Shown: positions 18,247 to 26,886 of the stretch, one piece after another
Layout of the letters: each line of letters opens with the position of its first letter
Position numbering within the stretch: the first letter of the stretch is position 1
From: Niveibacterium umoris
Lineage (GTDB): Bacteria > Pseudomonadota > Gammaproteobacteria > Burkholderiales > Rhodocyclaceae
Direction of reading: 5' to 3'
Length of the DNA stretch: 64,000 bases
Assembly (NCBI RefSeq): GCF_014197015.1
Contig: NZ_JACIET010000002.1
Span: forward strand, 496,001 to 560,000
Translations under genes and position numbers: made by a program
Notes under the pieces: generated by a model
Database searches by the model: none
What the model was told of the DNA's origin: nothing
The model's input: the letters and a program-made list of their open reading frames with translations, nothing else

Positions 18247-19470
18247 ATGAAAAAGACTGTGATCTGCGGGCTGGTAGCGGCCCTGTGTGCAAGCGCCGCG
18301 CTGCCCGCCACGGCGGCCGACGGCGCGAAGATTTCGGACGGCGTGGTACGCATCGGCGTGCTCACCGACATGTCCGGCGTGTATGCGCAGGTCGGCGGCA
18401 AGGGCTCGGTGATCGCCGCGCAGATGGCGGTGGACGAGGTCGGCGGCAAGGTGCTCGGCATGCCGGTCGAGATCGTTTCGGCCGACCACCAGAACAAGGT
18501 GGACATCGCGACCGCGACTGCCCGGCAGTGGATCGACACCCAGAAGGTGGACATGATCACCGAGCTGCTCAATTCCGGCGTCGGCATCGCGGTGCAGAAG
18601 CTCGCGTCGGAGAAGAAGCGCATCACCATCAACACCGGTGCCGGCTCGACCGCGCTGACCAACAAGGAGTGCACGCCCTACGGCATCCATTACGCCTACG
18701 ACGTGTTCGCGCTGGCCAAGGGCGTCGCCGCCGAAGTGATCAAGGACGGCGGCAAGGACTGGACCTTCATCACCGCCGACTATGCCTTCGGCCAGTCGCT
18801 CGAAGCCAACGCCCGCGCGCAGATCGAGAAGAACGGCGGCACGGTGAAGGGCTCGGTGAAGCACCCGCTCAACACCGCCGACTTCTCGTCTTACCTGCTG
18901 CAGGCGCAGGCCACCGGTGCGCATGTGATTGCGCTGGCCAACGCCGGCGGCGACTTTACCAACGCGGTCAAACAGGCGAAGGAGTTCGGCGTGGTGGGCG
19001 GCGGCCGCAGCCTGGTCGGCCTGCTGATCTTCATCACCGACATCAAGGCGCTGGGCCTCGACGCTGCGCAGGGCCTGAAGTTCACCGAGGGCTACTACTG
19101 GGACTACGACGCGCAGACGCGCAAGTTCGGCGAGGCCTTCATGAAGCGCGCCGGCAGCATGCCGACGATGTCGCAGGCCGGCGTCTACTCGGCGGTGAAG
19201 AACTACCTCAAGGCGGTCGAGAAGGCCGGTACCGATGACGCCGACGCGGTGCGCGCGGTGCTGGGCGAGATGACGATCAACGACGAGGTGATCCGCAACG
19301 GCAAGCTGCGCGCCGACGGCCGCCTGGTGCACGACATGTACCTCGCGCAGGTGAAGGAGCCGAAGGCCTCGAAGGGCGCTTGGGATCTGGAGCAGATCCT
19401 GCGCGTGATCCCCGGCGAGCAGGCCTATCAGCCGCTGGCCGAGAGCACCTGCACGCTGGTCAAGAAGTAA
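18247..19470 (+). CDS. livK: Periplasmic substrate-binding protein of the Liv-type transporter
   Basis: 407 residues with a Sec signal peptide (about 1-23, ATAADGAK). The mature protein is a type I periplasmic binding fold with the usual opening (IGVLTDMSGVYAQVGGKGSVIAAQMAVDEVGG is the recognition part, shown across residues 37-68). ATG 18247 follows GGAGGAGACGAAG. It sits between the ATPase genes and the permease genes, so the importer is complete. The ligand is unknown; homologues of this subclass bind amino acids, amides or small carboxylates. Confidence 0.88.
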   Translation: MKKTVICGLVAALCASAALPATAADGAKISDGVVRIGVLTDMSGVYAQVGGKGSVIAAQMAVDEVGGKVLGMPVEIVSADHQNKVDIATATARQWIDTQKVDMITELLNSGVGIAVQKLASEKKRITINTGAGSTALTNKECTPYGIHYAYDVFALAKGVAAEVIKDGGKDWTFITADYAFGQSLEANARAQIEKNGGTVKGSVKHPLNTADFSSYLLQAQATGAHVIALANAGGDFTNAVKQAKEFGVVGGGRSLVGLLIFITDIKALGLDAAQGLKFTEGYYWDYDAQTRKFGEAFMKRAGSMPTMSQAGVYSAVKNYLKAVEKAGTDDADAVRAVLGEMTINDEVIRNGKLRADGRLVHDMYLAQVKEPKASKGAWDLEQILRVIPGEQAYQPLAESTCTLVKK

Positions 19471-19488
19471 GCCGCCGGAGCGACGCCC

Positions 19489-20385
19489 ATGGAATTCAAA
19501 CAGGTGCTGCAGCAGGCGATGCTGGGGCTGTACAACGGTGCGTTCTACGCGATCCTGAGTCTGGGCTTGGCAGTGATCTTCGGCCTGCTCAACATCATCA
19601 ATTTCGCGCATGGCGCGCTGTACATGCTCGGCGCCTTCGTCGCGCTGATCGGCCTGACCCTGCTCGGCGGCTGGCTCGGTTCGCCGGATCTGGCGATCGG
19701 CTACTGGGCGTCGCTGATCGTGGCGCCGGTGGTCGTCGGCCTGCTCGGGGTGGTGATCGAACGCACGATGCTGCGCCGCCTGTACCAGTTCGATCACCTC
19801 TATGGGCTGCTGCTCACCTTCGGCATCGCGCTGGTGATCCAGGGCTTGTTCACGCAGTTCTTCAACACCTCGGGCGAGCCCTATCCGGGCATTCCGCCGG
19901 TGCTGCAGGGCGCCACCGACCTGGGGTTCATGATCTTTCCGAAGTACCGGCTGTGGGTGGTGAGCGTGTCGCTGGCGGTGTGCCTTGGCACCTGGTTCAT
20001 GATCGAGCGCACCCAGCTCGGCGCCTACCTGCGCGCCGGCACCGAGAAGCCCGACGTGGTGCGCGCCTTCGGCATCAACGTGCCGCTGATGATCACGCTG
20101 ACCTACGCCTTCGGCGTCGGCCTCGCCGCGCTCGCCGGCGTGCTCGCGGTCGGCACCGTGCAACCGAGCCCGGTGATGGGCGCGGAGATGATCATCAAGG
20201 TCTTCGCGATCGTGGTGATCGGCGGCATGGGCTCGATCATCGGATCGGTCGCCACCGGCTTCCTGCTCGGCATGGTGGAGGGCGTTACCAAGGTGATCTA
20301 CCCGGAAGCCGCCGATGTGGTGATCTTCGTGCTGATGGCGATCGTGCTGCTGTTGCGCCCCGCCGGCCTGTTCGGCAAGGAATGA
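19489..20385 (+). CDS. livH: Liv-type ABC transporter permease, LivH-like
   Basis: 298 residues, polytopic with about eight hydrophobic segments. The N-terminal motif LNIINFAHGALYMLGAF and the late VFAIVVIGGMGSIIGSV segment are hallmarks of LivH permeases. It follows livK by 18 bases and precedes livM by four, clearly one transcription unit. It forms the translocation pore with LivM. Confidence 0.92.
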   Translation: MEFKQVLQQAMLGLYNGAFYAILSLGLAVIFGLLNIINFAHGALYMLGAFVALIGLTLLGGWLGSPDLAIGYWASLIVAPVVVGLLGVVIERTMLRRLYQFDHLYGLLLTFGIALVIQGLFTQFFNTSGEPYPGIPPVLQGATDLGFMIFPKYRLWVVSVSLAVCLGTWFMIERTQLGAYLRAGTEKPDVVRAFGINVPLMITLTYAFGVGLAALAGVLAVGTVQPSPVMGAEMIIKVFAIVVIGGMGSIIGSVATGFLLGMVEGVTKVIYPEAADVVIFVLMAIVLLLRPAGLFGKE

Positions 20386-20389
20386 CGCG

Positions 20390-21448
20390 ATGCCCCCGCC
20401 CGACACCGCGGCACTGCCGCTGCCCAGCGCACCCACCCTCGCCCCTTCCGCCCTGCCGCAAGGCAAGTCGTCGCACCTGGAGTACATGATGGACAAACGT
20501 CTGTGGATCGGGCTCGCCCTCGCCGGCCTGATCGCGCCCTACCTCTTCTACGAGGTCACGCTCGCCAAGCTGGTGTGCTTCGCGCTCTTCGCGGTCGCCT
20601 TCAACCTGCTGATCGGCTACGCCGGCCTGCTCTCGTTCGGCCACGCGGCCTTCTTCGGCAGCGCCGCCTATGTCTGCGGCTATGTCGTGCGCGACCTGCA
20701 CCTCGGTCCGGAACTCGGCGTCGTCGCCGGCACGCTCGCCGCCGGCCTGCTCGGCGCGCTGTTCGGCAGTCTCGCGATCCGCCGCCAGGGCATCTACTTC
20801 GCGATGATCACGCTGGCGCTGGCGCAGATCGTGTACTTCATCGCGCTCAAATCGCCGATCACCGGCGGCGAAGACGGCATGCAGGGCGTGAAGGCCGCCA
20901 CCGCGCTGTTCGGGCTGGTCAGCATCGAGAGCAACCGCGCCCGCTACTACTTCGCGCTGGTCGTTGCGCTGCTGGGCTTCGCGGTGGTGTATCGCGCGAT
21001 CCACTCGCCCTTTGGCGCGGTGCTCAAGGCGATCCGCGAGAACGAGCCGCGCGCCCTGTCGCTCGGCTACAAGGTCGAACGGGTAAAGCTGCTGGCCTTC
21101 GTGCTGTCGGCCGCGCTCGCCGGCACCGCCGGTTCGCTCAAGGCCATCGTGCTCGAAGCGGCGACGCTGACCGACATCCGCTGGACGATGTCGGGCGAGG
21201 TGGTGCTGATGACGCTGCTCGGCGGCATGGGTACCGTCACCGGCCCGATCGTCGGCGCCTTCACCGTGGCCGGCGTCGAATCCTGGCTCGCCAATATCGG
21301 CCAGGCGGCGGAAGTGTCGGCATGGCTGCGCGCGATCACCTCGGCGCAAGTCGTGATGGGCCTGATCTTCATCTTCTGCGTGCTGCTCTTCCGCCGCGGC
21401 ATCGTCGGCGAACTGCAGCATGTGATGAAGCGCAACCTGAACCTGTGA
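20390..21448 (+). CDS. livM: Liv-type ABC transporter permease, LivM-like
   Basis: 352 residues from ATG 20390. About nine transmembrane segments, with NLLIGYAGLLSFGHAAFFG and a conserved cytoplasmic loop (AIRENEPRALSLGY, coupling to the ATPases). The first 33 residues are Pro/Ala-rich and outside the usual family start, so translation could instead begin at ATG 20486 or 20489 (MDKRLWIGL), giving about 320 residues. It is the last gene of the importer operon and is convergent with the Anbu gene. Confidence 0.88.
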   Translation: MPPPDTAALPLPSAPTLAPSALPQGKSSHLEYMMDKRLWIGLALAGLIAPYLFYEVTLAKLVCFALFAVAFNLLIGYAGLLSFGHAAFFGSAAYVCGYVVRDLHLGPELGVVAGTLAAGLLGALFGSLAIRRQGIYFAMITLALAQIVYFIALKSPITGGEDGMQGVKAATALFGLVSIESNRARYYFALVVALLGFAVVYRAIHSPFGAVLKAIRENEPRALSLGYKVERVKLLAFVLSAALAGTAGSLKAIVLEAATLTDIRWTMSGEVVLMTLLGGMGTVTGPIVGAFTVAGVESWLANIGQAAEVSAWLRAITSAQVVMGLIFIFCVLLFRRGIVGELQHVMKRNLNL

Positions 21449-21461
21449 GGGCGCCCGTGTC

Positions 21462-21478
21462 GGGCCGCGCCGCGGCCC
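21462..21478. terminator. Hairpin between convergent livM and Anbu genes
   Basis: GGGCCGC / GCGGCCC, a 7-bp GC-only stem with a 3-base loop, lies in the 45-base gap between the two converging genes. There is no T run, so a role as a factor-assisted or bidirectional transcription stop is only tentative. Confidence 0.35.
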
Positions 21479-21493
21479 GCCGCACCGACGGCG

Positions 21494-22228
21494 TCAGTCC
21501 TTCGACCAGTCCGGATTCGGCAGCGCGTTGAAGGCGTCGCGCAGGGCCTGGCCCCATTCGCTGCGCACGATGCTGAAGTAGGGGTCGTGCTGGTTGATCG
21601 ACTTGTGCAGCGAGATGCGGCACTCGTCGCTGCGGATCAGCGCGAGGTCGAGCGGGAGGCCGACCGAGAGGTTCGAGCGGATCGTCGAATCCATCGAGAT
21701 CAGCGCGCACTTGGTGGCTTCGTCGAGCGTGGTGCCGCGGGTGATGACGCGGTCGATGATCGGTTTGCCGTACTTCGATTCGCCGATCTGGAAGTAAGGC
21801 GTCTCGGGCGTGGCTTCGATGAAGTTGCCGGCCGCGTAGATGTTGAAGAGGCGCGGGCGTTCGCCGCGGATCTGGCCGGCCAGCATCAGGCTGGCGGAGA
21901 AGTCGATACCGAAAGCCTGCAGCGATTCGGCGTCGCGCCGGTGTACCTCGCGGATGGTGTCGCCGACATGACGTGCCGCCTCGAACAGGTTGGGCACGCT
22001 CCACAGGCTCGCGCCTTCGGTGCTCGTCAGGCGCTCGTTGAGCATGGTGACGATGGCCTGGGTGATCGCGAGATTGCCGGCCGTCATCAGCACCATCACC
22101 CGTTCGCCGGGGCGTTCGAAGATGTTGAGCTTGCGGAAGGAGTTGATGTGATCAACGCCGGCGTTGGTGCGCGAGTCGGACAGGCACACGATGCCAGCGT
22201 CGAGGAGCATGCCGACGCAGTAGGTCAT
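21494..22228 (-). CDS. Anbu (proteasome-type Ntn-hydrolase)
   Basis: 244 residues. The N terminus MTYCVGMLLDAGIVCLSDSR, with Thr2 as the presumed Ntn nucleophile, and the following TNAGVD are characteristic of Anbu, also described as the betaproteobacterial proteasome homologue. Anbu forms open helical rings related to HslV and the 20S proteasome; its substrate is unknown. The ATG at 22228 is chosen because Thr must follow Met; the longer frame upstream has no similarity. It lies downstream of genes for ATP-grasp and alpha-E proteins, its usual partners. Confidence 0.92.
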   Translation of the reverse strand: MTYCVGMLLDAGIVCLSDSRTNAGVDHINSFRKLNIFERPGERVMVLMTAGNLAITQAIVTMLNERLTSTEGASLWSVPNLFEAARHVGDTIREVHRRDAESLQAFGIDFSASLMLAGQIRGERPRLFNIYAAGNFIEATPETPYFQIGESKYGKPIIDRVITRGTTLDEATKCALISMDSTIRSNLSVGLPLDLALIRSDECRISLHKSINQHDPYFSIVRSEWGQALRDAFNALPNPDWSKD

Positions 22229-22330
22229 GGGATTCGGGGTGAGTCGCGTAAAGGCGGGATTGTCGCCGCCTTGGCGCTCGGCGGCCAGCGGCAATGGGCG
22301 GCGGCCGCACGCGGCCACCGCCGGGGGGGC

Positions 22331-22513
22331 TTAGCCAGGCGGCGCGCTGCGTTCGGCCGGTGTCAGTTGCCAGGGCTCGGGCGAGAATCGACCGGCTTCA
22401 GCCTGCAGCCCGACCGGGGTGTCTTCGAGGCGGTCGCGCCACAGTTCAAGCAGCGGTGCGCTCTGGTAGGCGGGGCGGGTGGACGGCGTTTGCGACGGGC
22501 GGGATTCGTTCAT
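22331..22513 (-). CDS. Small 60-residue protein in the Anbu operon
   Basis: 60 residues, Pro/Ser/Arg-rich with a central hydrophobic-amphipathic segment (SAPLLELWRDRLED). A strong ribosome site, GAGGAGG, lies six bases before its ATG, and it follows the alpha-E gene stop by 11 bases, so it is probably translated. It is not recognised as a known family. It occupies the operon position where a transglutaminase-like gene is often found in Anbu loci. Low sequence complexity leaves open that it is not a stable protein. Confidence 0.6.
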   Translation of the reverse strand: MNESRPSQTPSTRPAYQSAPLLELWRDRLEDTPVGLQAEAGRFSPEPWQLTPAERSAPPG

Positions 22514-22524
22514 GGCAAGCCTCC

Positions 22525-23472
22525 TCAGGTGGTGACGGGAACCAGGAAGTCGTCGGAGATGCGCTGACCCAGATCGAGGATGCGGTGCAGCGCCGTGTCG
22601 AGGTATTCGTGCAGGCCGTCGGCGATCAGTTCCTCGATGCGGCCAAAACGCAGGCTGGCCTCAAGTTCGCCGGCGCGGCGCTGGGTCTCGGAGGAGCGCC
22701 CGTTGGCCACCGCCTGCAACAGGCCATACACCTCGCGCATGCAGTAGGCGAGCGAACGCGGCATGTCGGGCCGCAGCAGCAGCAGTTCGGCAACGCGGGT
22801 CGGTGTGATCTGGTCGCGATACACGCGGCGGTAGATCTCGAAGGCCGACACCGAGTGCAGCAGCGCGCTCCACTGGTAATAGTCGACCGCGGAATCGTTC
22901 GGTGCGTGTGCGCCGAGCAGCAGGTGGTACTTCACATCGAGGATGCGCAGCGTGTTGTCGGCGCGTTCGATGTAGGTGCCGAGGCGGGTGAAGTGGAAGG
23001 CCTCGTCGCGCAGCATGGTGCCGACGGTGACGCCGCGCGACAGGTGCGAGCGATGCTTGACCCACTCGAAGAACTCGGTGGGGCCGGTTTCGAGCAGGCG
23101 CGAGGGCGCGAAGTCGTTGAGCTTGAGCCAGGTCGCGTTGATCGCCTCCCACAGTTCGGAGGTGAGCGTGCCGCGCACGGTGTGGGCGTTCTCGCGCGCG
23201 GCGCGCAGGCAGGACACGATGCTCGACGGGTTGTCGCGGTCGAACATCATGAAGTGCATCACCGCATCGGTGTTGATCGCGAGCTGGCGTTCGCGGAAGC
23301 TGCCGAGCATGCCCATGATGTCGAGCGTGGCGGTCCATTGCCGTTCGATTTCGCCGGTGCTCTGCGGCAACAGCGACATGCGGTGGTGCACGTCGAGGAT
23401 GCGGGCGAGGTTCTCGGCGCGCTCCATGTAGCGCGCCATCCAGTAGAGGTTGTCGGCGGTGCGGGACAACAT
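22525..23472 (-). CDS. Alpha-E domain protein
   Basis: 315 residues, almost wholly helical, beginning MLSRTADNLYWMARYMERAENLARILD, the recognisable start of the alpha-E (DUF403) family with its conserved Arg/Glu-rich helix 1. Function is unestablished; the family accompanies Anbu and a circularly permuted ATP-grasp protein, and a role in peptide-bond or modification chemistry has been suggested for that set. It follows the ATP-grasp gene by five bases and precedes the 60-codon gene by 11. Confidence 0.88.
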   Translation of the reverse strand: MLSRTADNLYWMARYMERAENLARILDVHHRMSLLPQSTGEIERQWTATLDIMGMLGSFRERQLAINTDAVMHFMMFDRDNPSSIVSCLRAARENAHTVRGTLTSELWEAINATWLKLNDFAPSRLLETGPTEFFEWVKHRSHLSRGVTVGTMLRDEAFHFTRLGTYIERADNTLRILDVKYHLLLGAHAPNDSAVDYYQWSALLHSVSAFEIYRRVYRDQITPTRVAELLLLRPDMPRSLAYCMREVYGLLQAVANGRSSETQRRAGELEASLRFGRIEELIADGLHEYLDTALHRILDLGQRISDDFLVPVTT

Positions 23473-23477
23473 AAGCG

Positions 23478-24899
23478 TCAGGCCTCCAGAACCCAGGTGT
23501 CTTTGGTGCCCCCGCCCTGCGAGGAATTCACCACCAGCGAGCCCGCCTTGAGCGCGACGCGGGTCAGCCCGCCGGGCACGAAGCGGATCTCCTTGCCTGA
23601 CAGCACGAAGGGTCGCAGATCGAGGTGGCGCGGTGCGATGCCGGCGTCGACGAAGGTCGGGCAGGTGGACAGCGCCAGCGTGGGCTGCGCGATGTATTTC
23701 TCCGGCGCGGCGATGATGCGCTCGCGGAAGGCTTCGATCTCGGCCTTGGTCGACGCGGGCCCGACCAGCATGCCGTAGCCGCCGGCACCGTGCACTTCCT
23801 TGACCACCAGCTCCGGCAGATGCTCCAGCGTGTAGGCCAGGTCATCGGGCTTCCTGAGCATGTAGGTCGGCACGTTGTTGAGCAGCGGCTTCTCACCGAG
23901 GTAGAAGCGCACCATGTCCGGCACGTACGGGTAGATCGACTTGTCGTCGGCGACGCCGGTGCCGATCGCGTTGGCGAGCGTCACCTTGCCGGCGCGGTAA
24001 GCGCCGAAGAGACCCGGCACACCGAGCATCGAATCCTTGCGGAAGGCGAGCGGATCGAGGAAGTCGTCGTCGACGCGGCGGTAGATCACGTCCACCCGGC
24101 GACGGCCACGGGTGGTGCTCATGAAGACGCCTTCGTTCGTGACGAAGAGGTCGCGCCCCTCGACCAGTTCGATGCCCATCTGCTGCGCGAGGAAGGCGTG
24201 TTCGAAGTAGGCACTGTTGTAGCTGCCCGGCGTGAGCAGGACCACGGTCGGGTCGGATATGCCCTGCGGCGCGACGGTGCGCAGGGTATCGAGCAGCAGG
24301 TCGGGGTAGTGCTCGACCGGCGCGATGCGGTGCTTGGCAAAGAGGTCGGGGAAGAGCCGCATCATCATGCGGCGGTCCTCGATCATGTACGAGACGCCGG
24401 AAGGCACGCGCAGGTTGTCTTCCAGCACGTAGAACTCGCCGGCGCCGGCGCGCACGATATCAACACCGGAAATGTGCGAGTAGATGCCCCCCGCCACATC
24501 GACGCCGCACATTTCAGGGCGGAACTGCGCGTTATTGAGCACCTGCTCGGCGGGGATCAGGCCCGCCTTGAGGATTTCCTGCCCGTGATAGACGTCGTGG
24601 AGGAAGGCGTTGAGCGCGCGGATGCGCTGCTTGAGGCCGGCGGAAAGCTGCTGCCACTCGTCGGCCGGGATGATGCGCGGGATCAGGTCGAAAGGAATCA
24701 GCCGCTCGGTGCCTGCCGCTTCGCCATACACCGCAAAGGTGATGCCAACCCGCCGGAACAGCGCGTCGGCCTGTGCCCGCTTGCGTTCGATGCGATCCGG
24801 CGCGGTGCTTTCCAGCCACCGCTGGAAGGCTTCGTAGTGCGCGCGGGTCGTCCCGTCGGCACTATTCATTTCGTCGAAGAACGCCCCACTTGCTCCCAT
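23478..24899 (-). CDS. Circularly permuted ATP-grasp protein (type 2)
   Basis: 473 residues from the ATG at 24899, which has GGAGG six bases upstream; the longer open frame to 25091 is rejected as non-homologous. Visible family blocks include IPFDLIPRIIPADEW, LNAFLHDVYH, VYV-type strands, RVPSGVSYMIEDRR, TPGSYNSAYFEHAFLA and VVKEVHGAGGYGMLVGP. The fold is predicted to ligate a carboxylate to an amine using ATP. It is the first gene of the Anbu operon, so a ligase (ATP-grasp, alpha-E) and a protease (Anbu) are co-produced. Substrates are unknown. Confidence 0.9.
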   Translation of the reverse strand: MGASGAFFDEMNSADGTTRAHYEAFQRWLESTAPDRIERKRAQADALFRRVGITFAVYGEAAGTERLIPFDLIPRIIPADEWQQLSAGLKQRIRALNAFLHDVYHGQEILKAGLIPAEQVLNNAQFRPEMCGVDVAGGIYSHISGVDIVRAGAGEFYVLEDNLRVPSGVSYMIEDRRMMMRLFPDLFAKHRIAPVEHYPDLLLDTLRTVAPQGISDPTVVLLTPGSYNSAYFEHAFLAQQMGIELVEGRDLFVTNEGVFMSTTRGRRRVDVIYRRVDDDFLDPLAFRKDSMLGVPGLFGAYRAGKVTLANAIGTGVADDKSIYPYVPDMVRFYLGEKPLLNNVPTYMLRKPDDLAYTLEHLPELVVKEVHGAGGYGMLVGPASTKAEIEAFRERIIAAPEKYIAQPTLALSTCPTFVDAGIAPRHLDLRPFVLSGKEIRFVPGGLTRVALKAGSLVVNSSQGGGTKDTWVLEA

Positions 24900-25152
24900 G
24901 CTCGCCTCCGCGTACGGCCCGCGTCGTTGCGGGCCGGCCCCAGAGCTTTGCGAGAAACGTGCCACCCCGCATCCGCGTGGAAGATTCACCATTCCGCCGC
25001 GCAAACGGCCACGCGTGGCACCGGAATCAAGCCATCGAACCGCGGAATTGCACCAAGGTAGCGCACGGAGCGCCCAAAGCCTTCGATGCACCGCGGGGGT
25101 GCAAGCTCGCGCCGGCGATGCGCCGGTTGCCGCGCGCGTATCGCCGCGCCAG

Positions 25153-25557
25153 CTAGCGACGCCGTTCAGGCCAGAGCAGGATCAGGAGTCCGCCGAGGCA
25201 GCTGAGCGTCAGCACCGCCCCCTGGACAAAGGCAGGATGCGGCGCCTCGGCGAACGCGGACAAGCCCCGCTGCAGGTGGTGCACGACGATGCTGCCAAAC
25301 AGGCCGCCAAGCAGCAGCAAGCCGAGCGCGCAGGCTTTGCGGCAGCGACGCAGCACGTTGGGATAGCGCGACGGGATCAGCGTCGACACCCAGAATGGCG
25401 CAGCGACCGCAAGGCCTGTGAACAGCCAGAACGCGGACAGCCCGCTGGCCGGGTTGTGCGGTTCGACCGCGAGCGAAAAGCTGCCGCCGAACAGGGCCAC
25501 CAAGGCTGCGCACAGCGTGGCGCCGATCAGCAAGGCGATGCGAAATGCCGGTCGCAT
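25153..25557 (-). CDS. Small four-helix membrane protein
   Basis: 134 residues with about four hydrophobic segments (5-27, 43-60, 75-95, 108-126) and an Arg-rich C terminus (WPERRR). The ATG at 25557 is preceded by GAGGAAA. An overlapping 134-codon frame on the same strand is Arg/Ala-rich and soluble-looking and was taken as a shadow. No family was recognised, and it is separated from both neighbours by more than 100 bases. Confidence 0.65.
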   Translation of the reverse strand: MRPAFRIALLIGATLCAALVALFGGSFSLAVEPHNPASGLSAFWLFTGLAVAAPFWVSTLIPSRYPNVLRRCRKACALGLLLLGGLFGSIVVHHLQRGLSAFAEAPHPAFVQGAVLTLSCLGGLLILLWPERRR

Positions 25558-25664
25558 GGTTTCCTCTCATGGGGCTTTGCGAATGCTGCCACGACCGGGC
25601 GTACGCGCAAGCCGGATGTCGCGCGAATCAATCGCGGGCCCTTGCTGGCGACCTTGTCCCGCGG

Positions 25665-26804
25665 TCAATCCAGGGTCTTGCGGAAGCGCTTGAGCCCCAC
25701 GGCAAGCACCACGGTGATGAACACCAGCAGCGGCCACAGGTGTTCCCACACCAGCGCGAAATCGTTGCCCTTGAGCATCACGCTGCGGGCCAGCCGCATG
25801 AAGTGGGTCAGCGGCAGCGCCTCGCCGATCACCTGCGCCCAGCCCGGCATGCCGCGGAAGGGGAACATGAAGCCGGACAGCAGGATCGAGGGCAGGAAGA
25901 AGAAGAAGGTCATCTGCATCGCCTGCAACTGGCTGCGCGCCACGCTGGATATCGTGATGCCGACGATCAGGTTGGCCGCGATGAAGACCAGCACGCCGAG
26001 CAGCAGCAGCGGCAGCGCGCCGACGAAGGGCACATGGAACAAGAGCTTCGCGGCGAGCAGGATCAGCACCACCTGCACCCCGCCGATGAGGATGAAGGGC
26101 AGGATCTTGCCGAGCATCACCTCGACCGGGCGCACCGGCGTCGCCAGCAGGTTTTCCATCGTGCCGCGCTCGACCTCGCGGGTCAGCGCGACGCCGGTCA
26201 TCATGATCATGGTCATCGTCAGGATCACGCCCATCAGGCCGGGGACGACGTTCCACGCGGTGAGCCCGTCCGGGTTGTAGCGGCGTTGCACGATCAGCTC
26301 GAAGGGCGGCTGGCCACCGTTGCGTGCGGCGAGCGGCCCGGTGAGGTCGTAGCGCAGCACCGTCGGCGCGAGTTGCGTCAGCGCCGAGATCGCATTGCCG
26401 GTGGCGGTGGGGTCGGTGGCGTCGGCGTCGAGCAGCAGCTGCGGGCGTTCGCCGCGCACCAGCTTGCGCGTGAAATCGGCCGGGATGGTCACCGCGAAGG
26501 CCACTCGACCTTCCGCCAGCAGGCGCTCGGCCTCATCGGCCGTGGCCGCGGTCGAGACGATGTCGAAGTAGTCGCTGTGCGTCATTGCGGCGGTGATGCT
26601 GCGCGCCGCCGCGCTCTGCTCGCCGGCCACGACGACGGTCGGCAGGTGCTTGGGGTCGCCATTGATGGCGAAACCGAAGAGCGTGAGCTGGATCAGCGGA
26701 ATGCCGATCATCATCGCGAAGGTCAGCCGGTCGCGCCGCAACTGGATGAATTCCTTGCGCATCACCGTCAGCATGCGCGCGAGCGAGAGTCCGCCGATTG
26801 CCAT
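25665..26804 (-). CDS. ABC-2 type exporter permease (YbhS/YhhJ-like)
   Basis: 379 residues. It has a membrane segment at the N terminus (FAMMIGIPLIQLTLFGFAI), a large periplasmic loop (about 45-180) and a cluster of five C-terminal helices, including the ABC-2 signature region (LTREVERGTMENLLATPVRPVEVMLGKILP). It pairs with the ATPase encoded just upstream to export drugs, lipids or similar molecules. Related YbhFSR-type systems usually have two permeases; only one is visible here, so it should homodimerise. A GGAGG lies just before its ATG. Confidence 0.88.
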   Translation of the reverse strand: MAIGGLSLARMLTVMRKEFIQLRRDRLTFAMMIGIPLIQLTLFGFAINGDPKHLPTVVVAGEQSAAARSITAAMTHSDYFDIVSTAATADEAERLLAEGRVAFAVTIPADFTRKLVRGERPQLLLDADATDPTATGNAISALTQLAPTVLRYDLTGPLAARNGGQPPFELIVQRRYNPDGLTAWNVVPGLMGVILTMTMIMMTGVALTREVERGTMENLLATPVRPVEVMLGKILPFILIGGVQVVLILLAAKLLFHVPFVGALPLLLLGVLVFIAANLIVGITISSVARSQLQAMQMTFFFFLPSILLSGFMFPFRGMPGWAQVIGEALPLTHFMRLARSVMLKGNDFALVWEHLWPLLVFITVVLAVGLKRFRKTLD

Positions 26805-26805
26805 G

Positions 26806-26886
26806 TCAGCCTCCGACCACGCGCTTCAGGGCGGCCGGGGCCCGCTCGCTGGGCAGCGAATGCAATGAGCGTGGGGGGCGTTCCAT
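26806..26886 (-). CDS. Possible 26-codon coupling ORF between ATPase and permease genes
   Basis: ATG at 26886 overlaps the ATPase stop (ATGA), and the 26-codon frame ends at 26806, one base before the permease ATG. Its last codons contain the permease ribosome site (GGAGG). This is the geometry of a translational-coupling leader. The peptide (MERPPRSLHSLPSERAPAAL...) has no recognisable fold, and the ORF may simply be chance. Confidence 0.35.
   Translation of the reverse strand: MERPPRSLHSLPSERAPAALKRVVGG

Noticed and set aside
18229-20496. A 755-codon minus-strand frame opposite livK and livH
   Set aside because: His/Arg/Gly-rich shadow translation; the plus-strand genes have full family motifs.
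25166-25570. A 134-codon minus-strand frame overlapping the small membrane protein gene
   Set aside because: Arg/Ala-rich with no hydrophobic segments; the alternative frame has four membrane helices and a ribosome site.
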